This document shows positions 6,897 to 15,992 of a stretch of DNA of 55,994 nt, piece by piece. The notes under the pieces were generated by a model. The model was not told the DNA's origin and did no database searches. It worked only from the letters and a program-made list of their open reading frames with translations. The stretch comes from RGIG9608 sp045612365 (GTDB lineage: Bacteria > Bacteroidota > Bacteroidia > Bacteroidales > Paludibacteraceae), in the NCBI GenBank assembly GCA_045612365.1, contig JAZKYY010000003.1, forward strand, positions 1-55,994, read 5' to 3'. The stretch's first letter is position 1. The number at the start of each line of letters is the position of its first letter. Both the position numbers and the translations under genes were made by a program.

Positions 6897-6908
6897 TATT
6901 GTTTAATT

Positions 6909-7382
6909 ATGAAAAAGATTCTTTTTTTGTTGGCTATTGCCACAGTATTTATAGGATGTGGTCCTAAAAAATCACAAGCGTATTACGATTATAAAACTAA
7001 GTGTATAGGAACCGAATTAGATGGATCATATACGTTGCGTTCTTGGGGACGTGCTCGTAATGCGGCAGATGCATACGTGCAAGCGCATAAACAAGCTGTT
7101 TATGATGTACTATTTACTGGCGTAGAGCCAGCTTCGAATGGACAGTCTTATTTGAAACCTTTGATTTTTGAACCGAACGCACGAGAAAAATATGAAGATT
7201 ACTTCAATGCCTTTTTTGCTGATGGTGGAGAATACAAGAAGTTCGCTTCGATAAAAGAAAAACGTGTTCTTTCTAGCAATTATGCGAGAACCGATGTGCA
7301 ATCGATTTGTGAAACAACCGTTTGCGTATGGCGTACAAAGTTGCGTGCTAAGTTGATTGAAGATGGAATCATAAAAAAATAA
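6909..7382 (+). CDS. Lipoprotein of unknown function, cluster gene 2
   Basis: 157 residues. A lipobox at the end of the signal peptide (TVFIGCG) predicts lipid attachment at Cys. The mature part is a paralogue of the preceding product. The 12-base gap and shared pattern suggest duplication, with one copy soluble and one membrane-anchored, possibly forming a complex. Function unknown. Confidence 0.8.
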   Translation: MKKILFLLAIATVFIGCGPKKSQAYYDYKTKCIGTELDGSYTLRSWGRARNAADAYVQAHKQAVYDVLFTGVEPASNGQSYLKPLIFEPNAREKYEDYFNAFFADGGEYKKFASIKEKRVLSSNYARTDVQSICETTVCVWRTKLRAKLIEDGIIKK

Positions 7383-7392
7383 AAAGAAGGAT

Positions 7393-8340
7393 ATGAAAAA
7401 GTGTGTAGTTTTTCTGTTTGCAGTTTTCACTGCTACAATGGTTTTTGGTCAAGCCAAAAAACCGACGCTTATGGTTGTGCCAAGTGATGTGTGGTGTAAT
7501 CAATATGGATATGTTTCGGAATACGATAATTTAGGAACAACAGAAGTGATTCCTGATTATAAGAAAGCATTGCAAAATGATATGAATCTGAAACTTGCCA
7601 TTGCTAAAATCAACGATTTGATGGCAGAACGTGGTTTCCCGTTGAAAGATTTGGAGCAAACAATGAAAATGATTGCTCAAGCAACAGCTGAAGATGCTGT
7701 TACCACAAATAAATCGGGAGCACAAATGGAAGAATCGCCTCTTGATAAAATTCGTCGTGTGGCAAAGGCGGATATTATCATAGAATTGACTTGGAACATC
7801 ACAACTCAAGGTCCTAAATCAACACTTACTTATATATTGAGAGCATTAGATGCTTATACAGGAAAGGATATTGGTGGAGCAAATGGAACAAGTTCGCCTT
7901 CTTTTTCGGCAGATATTGCTGTTCTGTTAGAGGAAGCTGTTGTGGCTAATATCGATAACTTTAATTATCGCCTTCAAACCCATTTTGAAGATTTATTTGC
8001 CAATGGTAGAGAAGTGGCTGTTGAAATTCGTGTGTTTGAAAACGATTTAGATCTTGATTTGGAAACCGAATTTGATGGAATGGAACTTGCCGAAATCATT
8101 GAAGAATGGATGGAAGAAAATACGATGCAAGGTCGTTTTTCCAAAATGGATGCGTCGGAATATGTGATTCGTTACGAACAAGTTCGTATTCCTCTATACA
8201 AACCAAATGGTGCCGCAATGGATACGGAAAGTTTTGTGCGTCAACTTCGTTCGGTTTTGCGCAAAGAACCATACAATATCCCAGTGAAAATAATGAATAG
8301 AGGATTAGGTAAAACAATTTTAGCTATAGGAGGAAAATAA
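7393..8340 (+). CDS. DUF6175-like exported protein, cluster gene 3
   Basis: 315 residues with a signal peptide ending near VFGQ. The start of the mature part, KPTLMVVPSDVWC, followed by MAERGFPLKDLEQ and KADIIIELTW, recalls DUF6175 and more loosely the CsgG/LPP20-type periplasmic proteins, in which an N-terminal alpha/beta domain carries a hydrophobic strand of this kind. The C-terminal third is acidic (ENDLDLDLETEFDGMEL). The family name is from memory and should be treated as tentative. It starts 10 bases after gene 2, so it is very likely co-transcribed. Confidence 0.75.
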   Translation: MKKCVVFLFAVFTATMVFGQAKKPTLMVVPSDVWCNQYGYVSEYDNLGTTEVIPDYKKALQNDMNLKLAIAKINDLMAERGFPLKDLEQTMKMIAQATAEDAVTTNKSGAQMEESPLDKIRRVAKADIIIELTWNITTQGPKSTLTYILRALDAYTGKDIGGANGTSSPSFSADIAVLLEEAVVANIDNFNYRLQTHFEDLFANGREVAVEIRVFENDLDLDLETEFDGMELAEIIEEWMEENTMQGRFSKMDASEYVIRYEQVRIPLYKPNGAAMDTESFVRQLRSVLRKEPYNIPVKIMNRGLGKTILAIGGK

Positions 8341-8341
8341 A

Positions 8342-9283
8342 ATGAAAAAGACAATTTCGATACTTGTTGTGGCAAGTATGTTTTTAAGCTTTTCGATTGT
8401 TAATCTACATGCTCAAGGTAACAATTTGGCTCTTAAAGTTCTTGTTACAGATCAACCAGAACCATTCCCTTATAATGCCAAATCGCAACTTCAGAATAAG
8501 TTGAATCTGATTCTTACAAAAAACGGATTGGCTTCGGCAGATGTGTTGAATCGGTTTTTTGTTACCGTGGTTGCTACTCCGTCAACAAAGGATGTTATTC
8601 CAGGACCTCCGATGCAGATAGCACAGAATATGGATTTTACATTCTACATTGCCGATTACTACACCCAAGTGATTTATTCAACAGTAATGTTGACATCAAC
8701 TGGAGTTGGAACTAACGACAACAAGAGTTATATGGATGCTATCAAACGTTTGAATATCAACAATTCTGAAGTAGCATCTTTCGTGAAAGAGGGAAAAAAT
8801 AAAATCATCAAATACTTTGATGATAATGCTGATAAAATGTTGTTGGAGATTCGCACATTGGCAAAACAGCGTGATTATGAAAAAGCATTGTTTTTGCTGA
8901 CAGGCATTCCTTACGATTGCAAAAAATACACTGAATTTATGACTCTTGCCGATGATGTTTATCAACAATATGTTGATTATATGTGTGATGTAAATTTGGC
9001 TGAAGCAAAGTCGGTTTGGGCGTCGTCTCAAAATGCTGAAGGAGCAGTTTTGGCAGGCGAATATCTTGCGCAAATATTGCCAGATGCAAAATGCTATTCC
9101 GATGCAGAAAACCTCTATAAAGAAATAAAAGAAAAGGTGCTTGACGATTGGAAGTTTGAGATGAAGAAGTATCAAGACGAGGTTGATTTGGAATCGCAAC
9201 GTATAGATGCTTGGAAAAGCATAGGTACGGCTTATGGCGAAGGACAGCAGCCAACAACTACAAATATCGCATGGTTACATTAA
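8342..9283 (+). CDS. Exported protein of unknown function, cluster gene 4
   Basis: 313 residues, starting one base after the preceding stop. The signal peptide ends near LHAQG. The N-terminal half (LALKVLVTDQPEPFPYNAKSQL...LTKNGL) has the look of the alpha/beta domain of CsgG-like or LPP20-like outer-membrane assembly proteins; the C-terminal half is helical and Lys/Glu-rich. No named family recognised. Confidence 0.75.
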   Translation: MKKTISILVVASMFLSFSIVNLHAQGNNLALKVLVTDQPEPFPYNAKSQLQNKLNLILTKNGLASADVLNRFFVTVVATPSTKDVIPGPPMQIAQNMDFTFYIADYYTQVIYSTVMLTSTGVGTNDNKSYMDAIKRLNINNSEVASFVKEGKNKIIKYFDDNADKMLLEIRTLAKQRDYEKALFLLTGIPYDCKKYTEFMTLADDVYQQYVDYMCDVNLAEAKSVWASSQNAEGAVLAGEYLAQILPDAKCYSDAENLYKEIKEKVLDDWKFEMKKYQDEVDLESQRIDAWKSIGTAYGEGQQPTTTNIAWLH

Positions 9284-9307
9284 TAAATTACGTATAAAGA
9301 ATAAAAA

Positions 9308-10648
9308 ATGAAAAGAACAAAATTATTATTACTTATCAGTGTGTTGTTTTGTGCAAATATATATGCACAAGAAAAAGGAGTATTAGAAGAATATCGTAGG
9401 AATTCTTTAGCAACAATGATGGTGTATCACTCGGAAGATACTTTTGGTATTCATATTCACGACGCATTTCAATCAATTCCCATCCCTGATAAATATGATA
9501 ATCATTGTATAGGTTGGAATGTGATTAATAATGATAGTGTATCGGGGGCTAAGCATAGAAAACATGGCTTAATCAAAGCTGAATATGGGAAACCTTTGTC
9601 AAAAAAAGATGTTAGGAAAAATGGGAAAGCTTTGGAAAAGTTGATGAATGATGCTCAATGTGGAAAAATTATGGTGGCGAAGTGGTTTGGGATGGACTTG
9701 GCAGATTCGACGTGTAACATTGAGGATGGATTTAATATGAATCTGATACAACAACGTGGACAATACAATGCTTCTGATATCGACGTAGCAGTAGCTCTCA
9801 ACACAAGTCGTGGGCTTGCAATGCTCTCTGATGCAGGAGAAGAATTAATCAATAATTCATTCATATTAATAAACGATATGACATATGTAACTGCGGAGGA
9901 AAAAGCAGCTGCTGCAAAAACTGCAATGAAAATTTTGGGTGGAATTGCGGATGCTTTTTTAGGTGGTTCAATAGGACGTAAATTGGCAGAAGCAGGTAGT
10001 AAAATTGCAGATTCTTATACTGGATTCACAGTTAAAACACATTCTTATTTGTTTCAGTTAGATTGGAATGACTCGATTGCAAACGTTTTTTATAATCAAT
10101 ACTACACATCATTGCCAAATGTTGATATGACCAAAATTGGGGCTTTTTTGCAAGATGATTCCTTGTTCCGTGTTAAATATGTGGCACACGAATATGAATT
10201 TGATTCTAAATCAACTTTGAAAGGGAAATATTCGCGCGAAGAACTTGTAAAAACCGTTTGTACGCAATCGATGGATAAAAATATTGCTGCATTGCAATTA
10301 GCATACGAGGATTTTAAAGTTAAAACACCTGTATATGAAATAATTACAAATAAAAAAGGGAAAATTAAAGGTTATACTGCTAAGATTGGAATGAAAGAAG
10401 GTATTACTGAGAAGTCTTCTTTTCAAGTTGTTCAGAGAATCTTGGATCCAGAAACCAATCGTACAAAGTACCGCTACGTAGCTACAGTAGTTCCTATTAA
10501 AGGTGAAATTTGGGATAATCGTTACAATGCAGTTATAGAAAGAAATCCAGGGTCGGACCTTACTGCTACAACATTTAAGAAAAAAAGTGGTGGAGAAATT
10601 CTTCCGGGTATGCTTATCATTGAAGGTAAGTATAGAAAGGTGGAATAA
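9308..10648 (+). CDS. Exported protein of unknown function, cluster gene 5
   Basis: 446 residues with a signal peptide ending near IYAQE. A Gly/Ala-rich helical stretch (GGIADAFLGGSIGRKLAEAG, about residues 217-236) could be an amphipathic or membrane-interacting segment. The C-terminal 100 residues (GYTAKIGMKEGI...FQVVQRI...PIKGEIWDN) look like a small beta domain. It is the last gene of the cluster, closed by a strong terminator. Function unknown; probably part of one envelope complex with the four genes before it. Confidence 0.75.
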   Translation: MKRTKLLLLISVLFCANIYAQEKGVLEEYRRNSLATMMVYHSEDTFGIHIHDAFQSIPIPDKYDNHCIGWNVINNDSVSGAKHRKHGLIKAEYGKPLSKKDVRKNGKALEKLMNDAQCGKIMVAKWFGMDLADSTCNIEDGFNMNLIQQRGQYNASDIDVAVALNTSRGLAMLSDAGEELINNSFILINDMTYVTAEEKAAAAKTAMKILGGIADAFLGGSIGRKLAEAGSKIADSYTGFTVKTHSYLFQLDWNDSIANVFYNQYYTSLPNVDMTKIGAFLQDDSLFRVKYVAHEYEFDSKSTLKGKYSREELVKTVCTQSMDKNIAALQLAYEDFKVKTPVYEIITNKKGKIKGYTAKIGMKEGITEKSSFQVVQRILDPETNRTKYRYVATVVPIKGEIWDNRYNAVIERNPGSDLTATTFKKKSGGEILPGMLIIEGKYRKVE

Positions 10649-10675
10649 GCATAGTAATAGAGAAAGAAGGAAAAG

Positions 10676-10707
10676 AAGAAGACTTCAAAAAGAGGTCTTC
10701 TTTTTTT
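10676..10707 (+). terminator. Intrinsic terminator after envelope cluster
   Basis: Bases 10676-10683 pair with 10695-10702 (8 bp, 11-base loop), running into a T tract to 10707. Confidence 0.8.
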
Positions 10708-10732
10708 ATGAGAGAAATCCTGAAAGATTGCG

Positions 10733-10740
10733 TATCTTTG
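10733..10740 (+). promoter_or_regulatory. Promoter -7 box for der
   Basis: TATCTTTG, 25 bases before the der ATG and downstream of the cluster terminator. Confidence 0.6.
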
Positions 10741-10765
10741 CAAACTGAAAAAAAAGAAAAACGCT

Positions 10766-12076
10766 ATGGGTAATTTAGTTGCTATTGTTGGTCGTCCAAA
10801 TGTTGGGAAATCCACTCTTTTTAATCGTTTAACGCAGTCGAGACGTGCAATTGTGAACGAAGAAGCAGGCACAACGCGCGATCGCCAGTATGGTCTTTGC
10901 GAATGGGCCGGAAAGGATTTTTCTGTGGTTGATACAGGAGGATGGGTGGTCAATTCCGAGGATATTTTTGAAGGAGAAATCAATAACCAAGTGGCGATAG
11001 CGCTTGAAGAAGCCGATGTGGTTATGTTTGTTGTAGATGTTCAGTCTGGTATTACAGATTTAGACTTGCATGTTGCTGAGATACTTCGTCGTAGCAAAAA
11101 GAAAGTTATTTTGGTTGCCAACAAGGTTGATACGTTCGATTTGCAATACCAAGCGGCTGAGTTTTATGCTTTGGGACTAGGCGATCCGTTTATTTTATCG
11201 GCAGTCAATGGTTTGGGTAGTGGCGATTTGCTCGACGAATTGGTCAAAAATTTTAATCAAGAAGAAAAAGAAGTATTTGAGGATTTGCCTCGTTTTGCTA
11301 TTGTTGGTCGCCCTAATGCCGGAAAATCTTCGTTAGTAAATGCTTTTATGGGTGAGGATAGACACATTGTTACTGACATTGCAGGAACAACAAGAGATTC
11401 TATTTATACTCGTTATAACAAGTTTGGACACGATTTTTATTTGGTTGATACGGCAGGAATTCGTAAAAAGGCCAAAGTAAATGAAGATATTGAATACTAT
11501 TCTGTAATTCGAGCAATTCGAGCAATTGAAAATTCTGATGTGTGTGTGTTGATGATTGATGCAACTCGTGGAATTGAGAGCCAAGATTTGAACATATTTT
11601 CGTTGATACAACGCAATAAAAAAGGTCTTGTTGTTTGTGTGAATAAATGGGATTTGGTTGAAAAAAAGGATCCTAAAGATATTAAAGCAATAGAAAAAAG
11701 CATTAGAGAACGTTTGGCTCCATTTGTTGATTTTCCTATTATATTTACTTCAGCTATCACCAAGCACCATATATTTAAGGTGATAGAAACTGCAACTAAA
11801 GTTTATGAGAATAAGACAAGAAGAATTTCAGGTGCGAAACTTAATGATTTCTTTTTGCCGTTGATAGAAAACTATCCTCCACCTGCGTATAAAGGAAAGT
11901 ACATAAAAATCAAATACGTTTCTCAACTTCCTGATACGCAAGTGCCTACGTTTGTGTTTTTTGCCAATTTACCACAATACATTAAGTCGCCTTATTTGCG
12001 CTTTTTAGAAAATAAGTTGCGCGAAAATTGGGACTTCAATGGAACTCCAATATTACTTTTCGCTCGGCAAAAGTAG
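10766..12076 (+). CDS. der: Ribosome assembly GTPase Der (EngA)
   Basis: Essential tandem GTPase that helps assemble the 50S subunit. The 436 residues have two G domains, with P-loops GRPNVGKS near residue 9 and GRPNAGKS at 181-188. The G3 motifs are DTGG and DTAG and the G4 motifs NKVD and NKWD. A C-terminal KH-like domain ends with the family-typical LRENWDFNGTPILLFAR. It forms a single-gene unit between its own -7 box and terminator. Confidence 0.98.
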   Translation: MGNLVAIVGRPNVGKSTLFNRLTQSRRAIVNEEAGTTRDRQYGLCEWAGKDFSVVDTGGWVVNSEDIFEGEINNQVAIALEEADVVMFVVDVQSGITDLDLHVAEILRRSKKKVILVANKVDTFDLQYQAAEFYALGLGDPFILSAVNGLGSGDLLDELVKNFNQEEKEVFEDLPRFAIVGRPNAGKSSLVNAFMGEDRHIVTDIAGTTRDSIYTRYNKFGHDFYLVDTAGIRKKAKVNEDIEYYSVIRAIRAIENSDVCVLMIDATRGIESQDLNIFSLIQRNKKGLVVCVNKWDLVEKKDPKDIKAIEKSIRERLAPFVDFPIIFTSAITKHHIFKVIETATKVYENKTRRISGAKLNDFFLPLIENYPPPAYKGKYIKIKYVSQLPDTQVPTFVFFANLPQYIKSPYLRFLENKLRENWDFNGTPILLFARQK

Positions 12077-12098
12077 GTGTTTTGTTCGGTATAAATCG

Positions 12099-12133
12099 TC
12101 TGCAAATAGAAAACTCTGTTTGCAGATTTTTTT
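12099..12133 (+). terminator. Intrinsic terminator after der
   Basis: Bases 12099-12106 pair with 12119-12126 (8 bp, 12-base loop), followed by seven T. Confidence 0.8.
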
Positions 12134-12199
12134 ATGTATAGTTGAGAATCTATTTCCAAAAAAGCAAACCTTTTTCGCATTTAACTCGTAACTTATAAT

Positions 12200-12207
12200 T
12201 ACCTTTG
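12200..12207 (+). promoter_or_regulatory. Promoter -7 box for pgi
   Basis: TACCTTTG, 38 bases before the pgi ATG; the leader between them is almost pure A/T. Confidence 0.6.
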
Positions 12208-12245
12208 TGACCTTTAAGAATAAAAGAATAAAAAAATAAAAAGAT

Positions 12246-13592
12246 ATGAAACATATTCAAATTTCAATTGATAAAACATTTGGTTTTATAAGTGAAGAAG
12301 CAGTAAAATCTTATGAAAAAGCTGCTTTAAGTGCAAATAATGCATTGATTGATGCAACTTGTAAGGGTAATGATTTTTTGGGATGGGTTGGTTTACCAAC
12401 ATCAATAAATAAGTCAGAATTACAAGATATTCAAGAAACAGCAAATTTGCTTCGCAAGGAGTGTGAAGTGGTGGTTGTTATTGGTATTGGAGGTAGTTAT
12501 TTGGGTGCAAAAGCAGTCATTGATGCTTTGAGCAGCTCTTTTGACTGGTTGCAAAGTGACCGCAAAAATCCAGTTGTTGTCTATGCAGGACAGAATATTG
12601 GCGAAGATTATATGTATGAACTTCAATCTTTGCTCAAAGGAAAGAAGTTTGGTATTGTGGTTATCTCAAAATCAGGAACTACTACTGAACCTGCCATTGC
12701 TTTCCGCTTATTGAAAGATCAACTTGAAAGCCAACAAGGTAAGGAAAGTGCCCAAAAATTGATTGTTGCTATTACAGATAAGCAAAGAGGAGCTTTGCGT
12801 ACTTTGGCAACTCAAGAAGGGTATAAAACTTTTGTGATAGAAGATAACATCGGTGGACGTTATTCAGTACTTTCTCCTGTTGGTTTGTTGCCAATTGCAA
12901 TTGCAGGATTTGATATTGAAAAGTTAGTTGAAGGAGCAGTAGAGATGGAGAAAAACACCTCTAAAGACATTGCTTTTTCTGATAATATGGCTGCTGTATA
13001 TGCAGCAACAAGAAATGAACTTTACAAGAACGGAAAGAAAATAGAGATTTTGGCAAATTTTCATCCAAAATTGCATTACGTTTCGGAGTGGTGGAAACAA
13101 CTTTATGGCGAAAGTGAAGGCAAAGAAAATAAAGGAATTTTCCCAGCTTCTGTTGATTTTACTACCGATTTGCATTCTATGGGGCAGTGGATTCAAGAAG
13201 GTGAACGTACGATTTTTGAAACAGTTATTAGTGTGGAAAAATCGAATTTTAACGTACAAGTTCCTGCTAATGAAGAGAATCTTGATGGTTTGAACTTTTT
13301 GGCGGGAAAACGCATAGACGAGGTGAATAAAATGGCCGAACTTGGAACCATGTTAGCTCATGTTGATGGTGGAGTTCCTAATATCAAGATTCTTGTTCCT
13401 GAGTTGAATGAATTTTATTTGGGAGAGTTGATTTACTTCTTTGAGAAAGCTTGTGGTATAAGTGGATTGTTGCTTGATGTGAATCCATTTAATCAACCAG
13501 GAGTTGAAGCATACAAGAAAAATATGTTTGCTTTGCTTGAAAAACCTGGTTATGAAGAAGCAACAAAAGAAATTCAAAAACGTATAAAATAA
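12246..13592 (+). CDS. pgi: Glucose-6-phosphate isomerase
   Basis: Converts glucose 6-phosphate to fructose 6-phosphate in glycolysis. The 448 residues match the short bacterial form. Phosphate-binding VISKSGTTTEP lies near residue 140, IGIGGSYLGAKAV near 80, and GGRYSVLSPVGLLP near 205. The C-terminal signature is ISGLLLDVNPFNQPGVEAYK. ruvB follows 32 bases later without a visible terminator. Confidence 0.98.
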   Translation: MKHIQISIDKTFGFISEEAVKSYEKAALSANNALIDATCKGNDFLGWVGLPTSINKSELQDIQETANLLRKECEVVVVIGIGGSYLGAKAVIDALSSSFDWLQSDRKNPVVVYAGQNIGEDYMYELQSLLKGKKFGIVVISKSGTTTEPAIAFRLLKDQLESQQGKESAQKLIVAITDKQRGALRTLATQEGYKTFVIEDNIGGRYSVLSPVGLLPIAIAGFDIEKLVEGAVEMEKNTSKDIAFSDNMAAVYAATRNELYKNGKKIEILANFHPKLHYVSEWWKQLYGESEGKENKGIFPASVDFTTDLHSMGQWIQEGERTIFETVISVEKSNFNVQVPANEENLDGLNFLAGKRIDEVNKMAELGTMLAHVDGGVPNIKILVPELNEFYLGELIYFFEKACGISGLLLDVNPFNQPGVEAYKKNMFALLEKPGYEEATKEIQKRIK

Positions 13593-13624
13593 GAACAAGA
13601 AGCTATTATTGAAAATAGTTTTTT

Positions 13625-14635
13625 ATGAAGCAATTTGATATACATCATCAAGAGATTGAAACCGATTATGAGAGGGCTTTGCGTCCGTTGTCTTTCGACG
13701 ATTTTAGTGGACAAAGCAAAGTGGTGGAAAATCTCAGAATATTCGTTCAAGCAGCGAAAATGCGGGGCGAATCTCTTGATCATGTTTTGCTTCATGGCCC
13801 TCCTGGTTTAGGAAAAACTACACTATCTAATATCATTGCCAACGAATTAGGCGTTGGATTCAAAATTACTTCAGGTCCTGTTCTCGATAAGCCTGGAGAT
13901 TTGGCAGGATTGCTAACAAGCTTAGAACCTAATGATGTATTGTTTATTGATGAAATTCATCGTTTGAGTCCTGTTGTTGAAGAGTATTTGTATTCTGCAA
14001 TGGAGGATTTCAGAATCGATATAATGATAGATAAAGGTCCTAGTGCACGTTCGGTTCAATTGGAAATAAATCCTTTTACGCTTGTTGGTGCAACTACTAG
14101 AAGTGGTTTGCTGACAAGTCCTTTGCGTGCACGTTTTGGCATAAATAGCCATTTGGAGTATTATGATGCTGATGTTTTGTCAACAATAGTGAAGCGTTCG
14201 GCTAAGATTCTAGGAGTTACATGTGATTCAAAAGCGGCAAAAGAAATTGCTGGGCGTAGCCGTGGAACTCCTCGTATTGCCAATGCTCTTCTGCGTCGTG
14301 TTCGCGATTTTGCTCAAGTTAAGGGTGATGGAAATATAAATTTTGAAATTGCTTGTTATGCTTTGGAAGCATTGAATATTGATAAGTACGGCTTAGACGA
14401 AATTGATAATAAAATTCTTTGTACCATTATTGATAAGTTCAAAGGGGGACCAGTTGGAATCACTACTATTGCAACGGCTTTGGGTGAAGACGCAGGAACA
14501 ATAGAAGAAGTTTATGAACCATTTTTGATTAAAGAAGGTTTTATGAAACGCACTCCAAGAGGAAGAGAGGTTACCGAACTTGCATATCAACATCTTGGAA
14601 AATCCAAAATCAGCGATATTGGTTCGTTATTCTAG
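13625..14635 (+). CDS. ruvB: Holliday junction branch-migration ATPase RuvB
   Basis: AAA+ hexameric motor working with RuvA and RuvC on Holliday junctions. 336 residues. Walker A GPPGLGKT is at 58-65, Walker B DEIH at 109-112, and GATTRSGLLTSPLRARFG holds sensor I and the arginine finger. The winged-helix C-terminal domain contains LGEDAGTIEEVYEPFL and RTPRGREVT. ruvA and ruvC are not in the window. The last 9 bases overlap the end of the converging gene. Confidence 0.98.
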   Translation: MKQFDIHHQEIETDYERALRPLSFDDFSGQSKVVENLRIFVQAAKMRGESLDHVLLHGPPGLGKTTLSNIIANELGVGFKITSGPVLDKPGDLAGLLTSLEPNDVLFIDEIHRLSPVVEEYLYSAMEDFRIDIMIDKGPSARSVQLEINPFTLVGATTRSGLLTSPLRARFGINSHLEYYDADVLSTIVKRSAKILGVTCDSKAAKEIAGRSRGTPRIANALLRRVRDFAQVKGDGNINFEIACYALEALNIDKYGLDEIDNKILCTIIDKFKGGPVGITTIATALGEDAGTIEEVYEPFLIKEGFMKRTPRGREVTELAYQHLGKSKISDIGSLF

Positions 14636-15535
14636 TTCTTTTCCGAAAATTTTGGTAAAACTCTTTGGAATTGGGAGTTTAAATTGCAGTTTTTCTTTTG
14701 TTTTAGGATGAATGAAATCCAAAATGTAGGCATGCAGAGCAAGTCTATCCATTATAGGACTACTGCCAGAACCATATTTTCTATCACCAACAACGGCGTT
14801 GCCGATAGCAGCCATTTGAACTCTGATTTGGTTTGTTCTTCCTGTTTCTAGATTCAGTTCAACTAGAGAAAAGTACTTGTTCGACATTAGTTTCTTGTAG
14901 TGTGTAATTGATTTTTTTCCACCATTGTCGGTAAAAGAGGAATAAACACGAGTTGTTTTTGGATTTTCAGTCAACCAAGAAACAATGGTATCATTTTCTT
15001 TCTTTATTTCTCCTTCTAGCAAAGCTACATACGTGCGATTGATAACAACTTTTGTCCAATTGTTTCTCATAAATTCCTGAATCTCTTTTGTTTTTGCAAA
15101 AACTAAAAGACCAGAAGTTTCTCTGTCTAATCGATGAACAACGAAAATTTTATTGTGAGATTGAATTTTGCTTACATATCTTTTAAGGATAGAAAAAACA
15201 GTCGTTTCTCTTGATTCAGGTGTTGTTGCAACTGTCAGTAGTCCCTCTTTTTTTTTCACAACAATCAATTCGTTGTCCTCGTAAATGATTTTTAGTTTGG
15301 GGTGAACTAATTCTGCATTTGCCAAAGAGGTAGTTATTATAACTTCATCACCTTTTTTTAGTGTAAAGTTATATTTTGTTTCAATATGTCCGTTTATTTG
15401 CACTTGCCTATGAGAAAGGAGAGATTTAATTGATGTGCGACTCATTCCTCCCATTTTGGCTAATAAGAAATCCATCAAAATAGATTCTTCGGTTACAAAT
15501 AAGCGTGTTTCTTTTTTCTTACCTCTTTTTTGCAT
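14627..15535 (-). CDS. RluA/RluD-family pseudouridine synthase with S4 domain
   Basis: 302 residues. The N-terminal S4 RNA-binding domain (about 20-75: SRTSIKSLLSHRQVQING) is followed by the RluA catalytic domain, with HRLDRETSG holding the catalytic Asp at 137, then ETGRTNQIRVQMA and GDRKYG. It modifies uridine in rRNA or tRNA; the target site cannot be assigned. It lies 15 bases downstream of the small membrane-protein gene and is probably co-transcribed with it. Confidence 0.93.
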   Translation of the reverse strand: MQKRGKKKETRLFVTEESILMDFLLAKMGGMSRTSIKSLLSHRQVQINGHIETKYNFTLKKGDEVIITTSLANAELVHPKLKIIYEDNELIVVKKKEGLLTVATTPESRETTVFSILKRYVSKIQSHNKIFVVHRLDRETSGLLVFAKTKEIQEFMRNNWTKVVINRTYVALLEGEIKKENDTIVSWLTENPKTTRVYSSFTDNGGKKSITHYKKLMSNKYFSLVELNLETGRTNQIRVQMAAIGNAVVGDRKYGSGSSPIMDRLALHAYILDFIHPKTKEKLQFKLPIPKSFTKIFGKELE

Positions 15536-15550
15536 CTTATTTATCTTCTT

Positions 15551-15937
15551 TTAAAATTTTCTATTCAAGATTTCGCTGTAAATAACCGCTTTTTTGAAAT
15601 CGTCGGTGTCGGAAAGTTCAATAGCGATTGGTTGTTCTTGTTCTGTTTCTGGATTTGTTTTTTTTCTTTCCGTAGATACTTCGCTTTTTACTTTAGTAAC
15701 TTTTTTCTCAGCTTTTACTTCCAACTTTTCTTCTTGAACAATAGGTGAGGGATATGCCTCATTTAGCATTTCTTCTTCTTGTTTATCCTCATATTCATAT
15801 GGAATAGGAGGAAAATTTTCGGTGTGAGTATCCTCTGGTTGGGAATTTTTGGGTTTATTGCTTTTTCTAATAATGTTTATAAAAACAATAATCATAACCA
15901 AAAAGGGTAGAATTATTTCTGAGAAAAAGTTTTCCAT
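15551..15937 (-). CDS. Small membrane-anchored protein of unknown function
   Basis: 128 residues from ATG 15937. One N-terminal transmembrane helix (about residues 6-22: EIILPFLVMIIVFINII) is followed by a long charged, low-complexity linker rich in Glu, Lys and Pro, and a short C-terminal motif DFKKAVIYSEILNRKF, which resembles conserved tails seen in small Bacteroidota proteins. The in-frame TTG at 15967 lies inside the -7 box, so it cannot be the start. Function unknown; its place before a pseudouridine synthase may be incidental. Confidence 0.75.
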   Translation of the reverse strand: MENFFSEIILPFLVMIIVFINIIRKSNKPKNSQPEDTHTENFPPIPYEYEDKQEEEMLNEAYPSPIVQEEKLEVKAEKKVTKVKSEVSTERKKTNPETEQEQPIAIELSDTDDFKKAVIYSEILNRKF

Positions 15938-15964
15938 TGAGTAAAATAAGTTAAATAATTCATG

Positions 15965-15972
15965 CAAAGTTA
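15965..15972 (-). promoter_or_regulatory. Promoter -7 box for small membrane-protein operon
   Basis: Minus-strand TAACTTTG, 27 bases before ATG 15937. It decides the start choice of that gene. Confidence 0.6.
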
Positions 15973-15992
15973 TAATTTTAAATCGAGAATAT

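Noticed and set aside
15938..15967. Longer N-terminus of the small membrane protein (TTG 15967)
   Set aside because: The TTG is part of the promoter -7 box, upstream of any possible transcript start.
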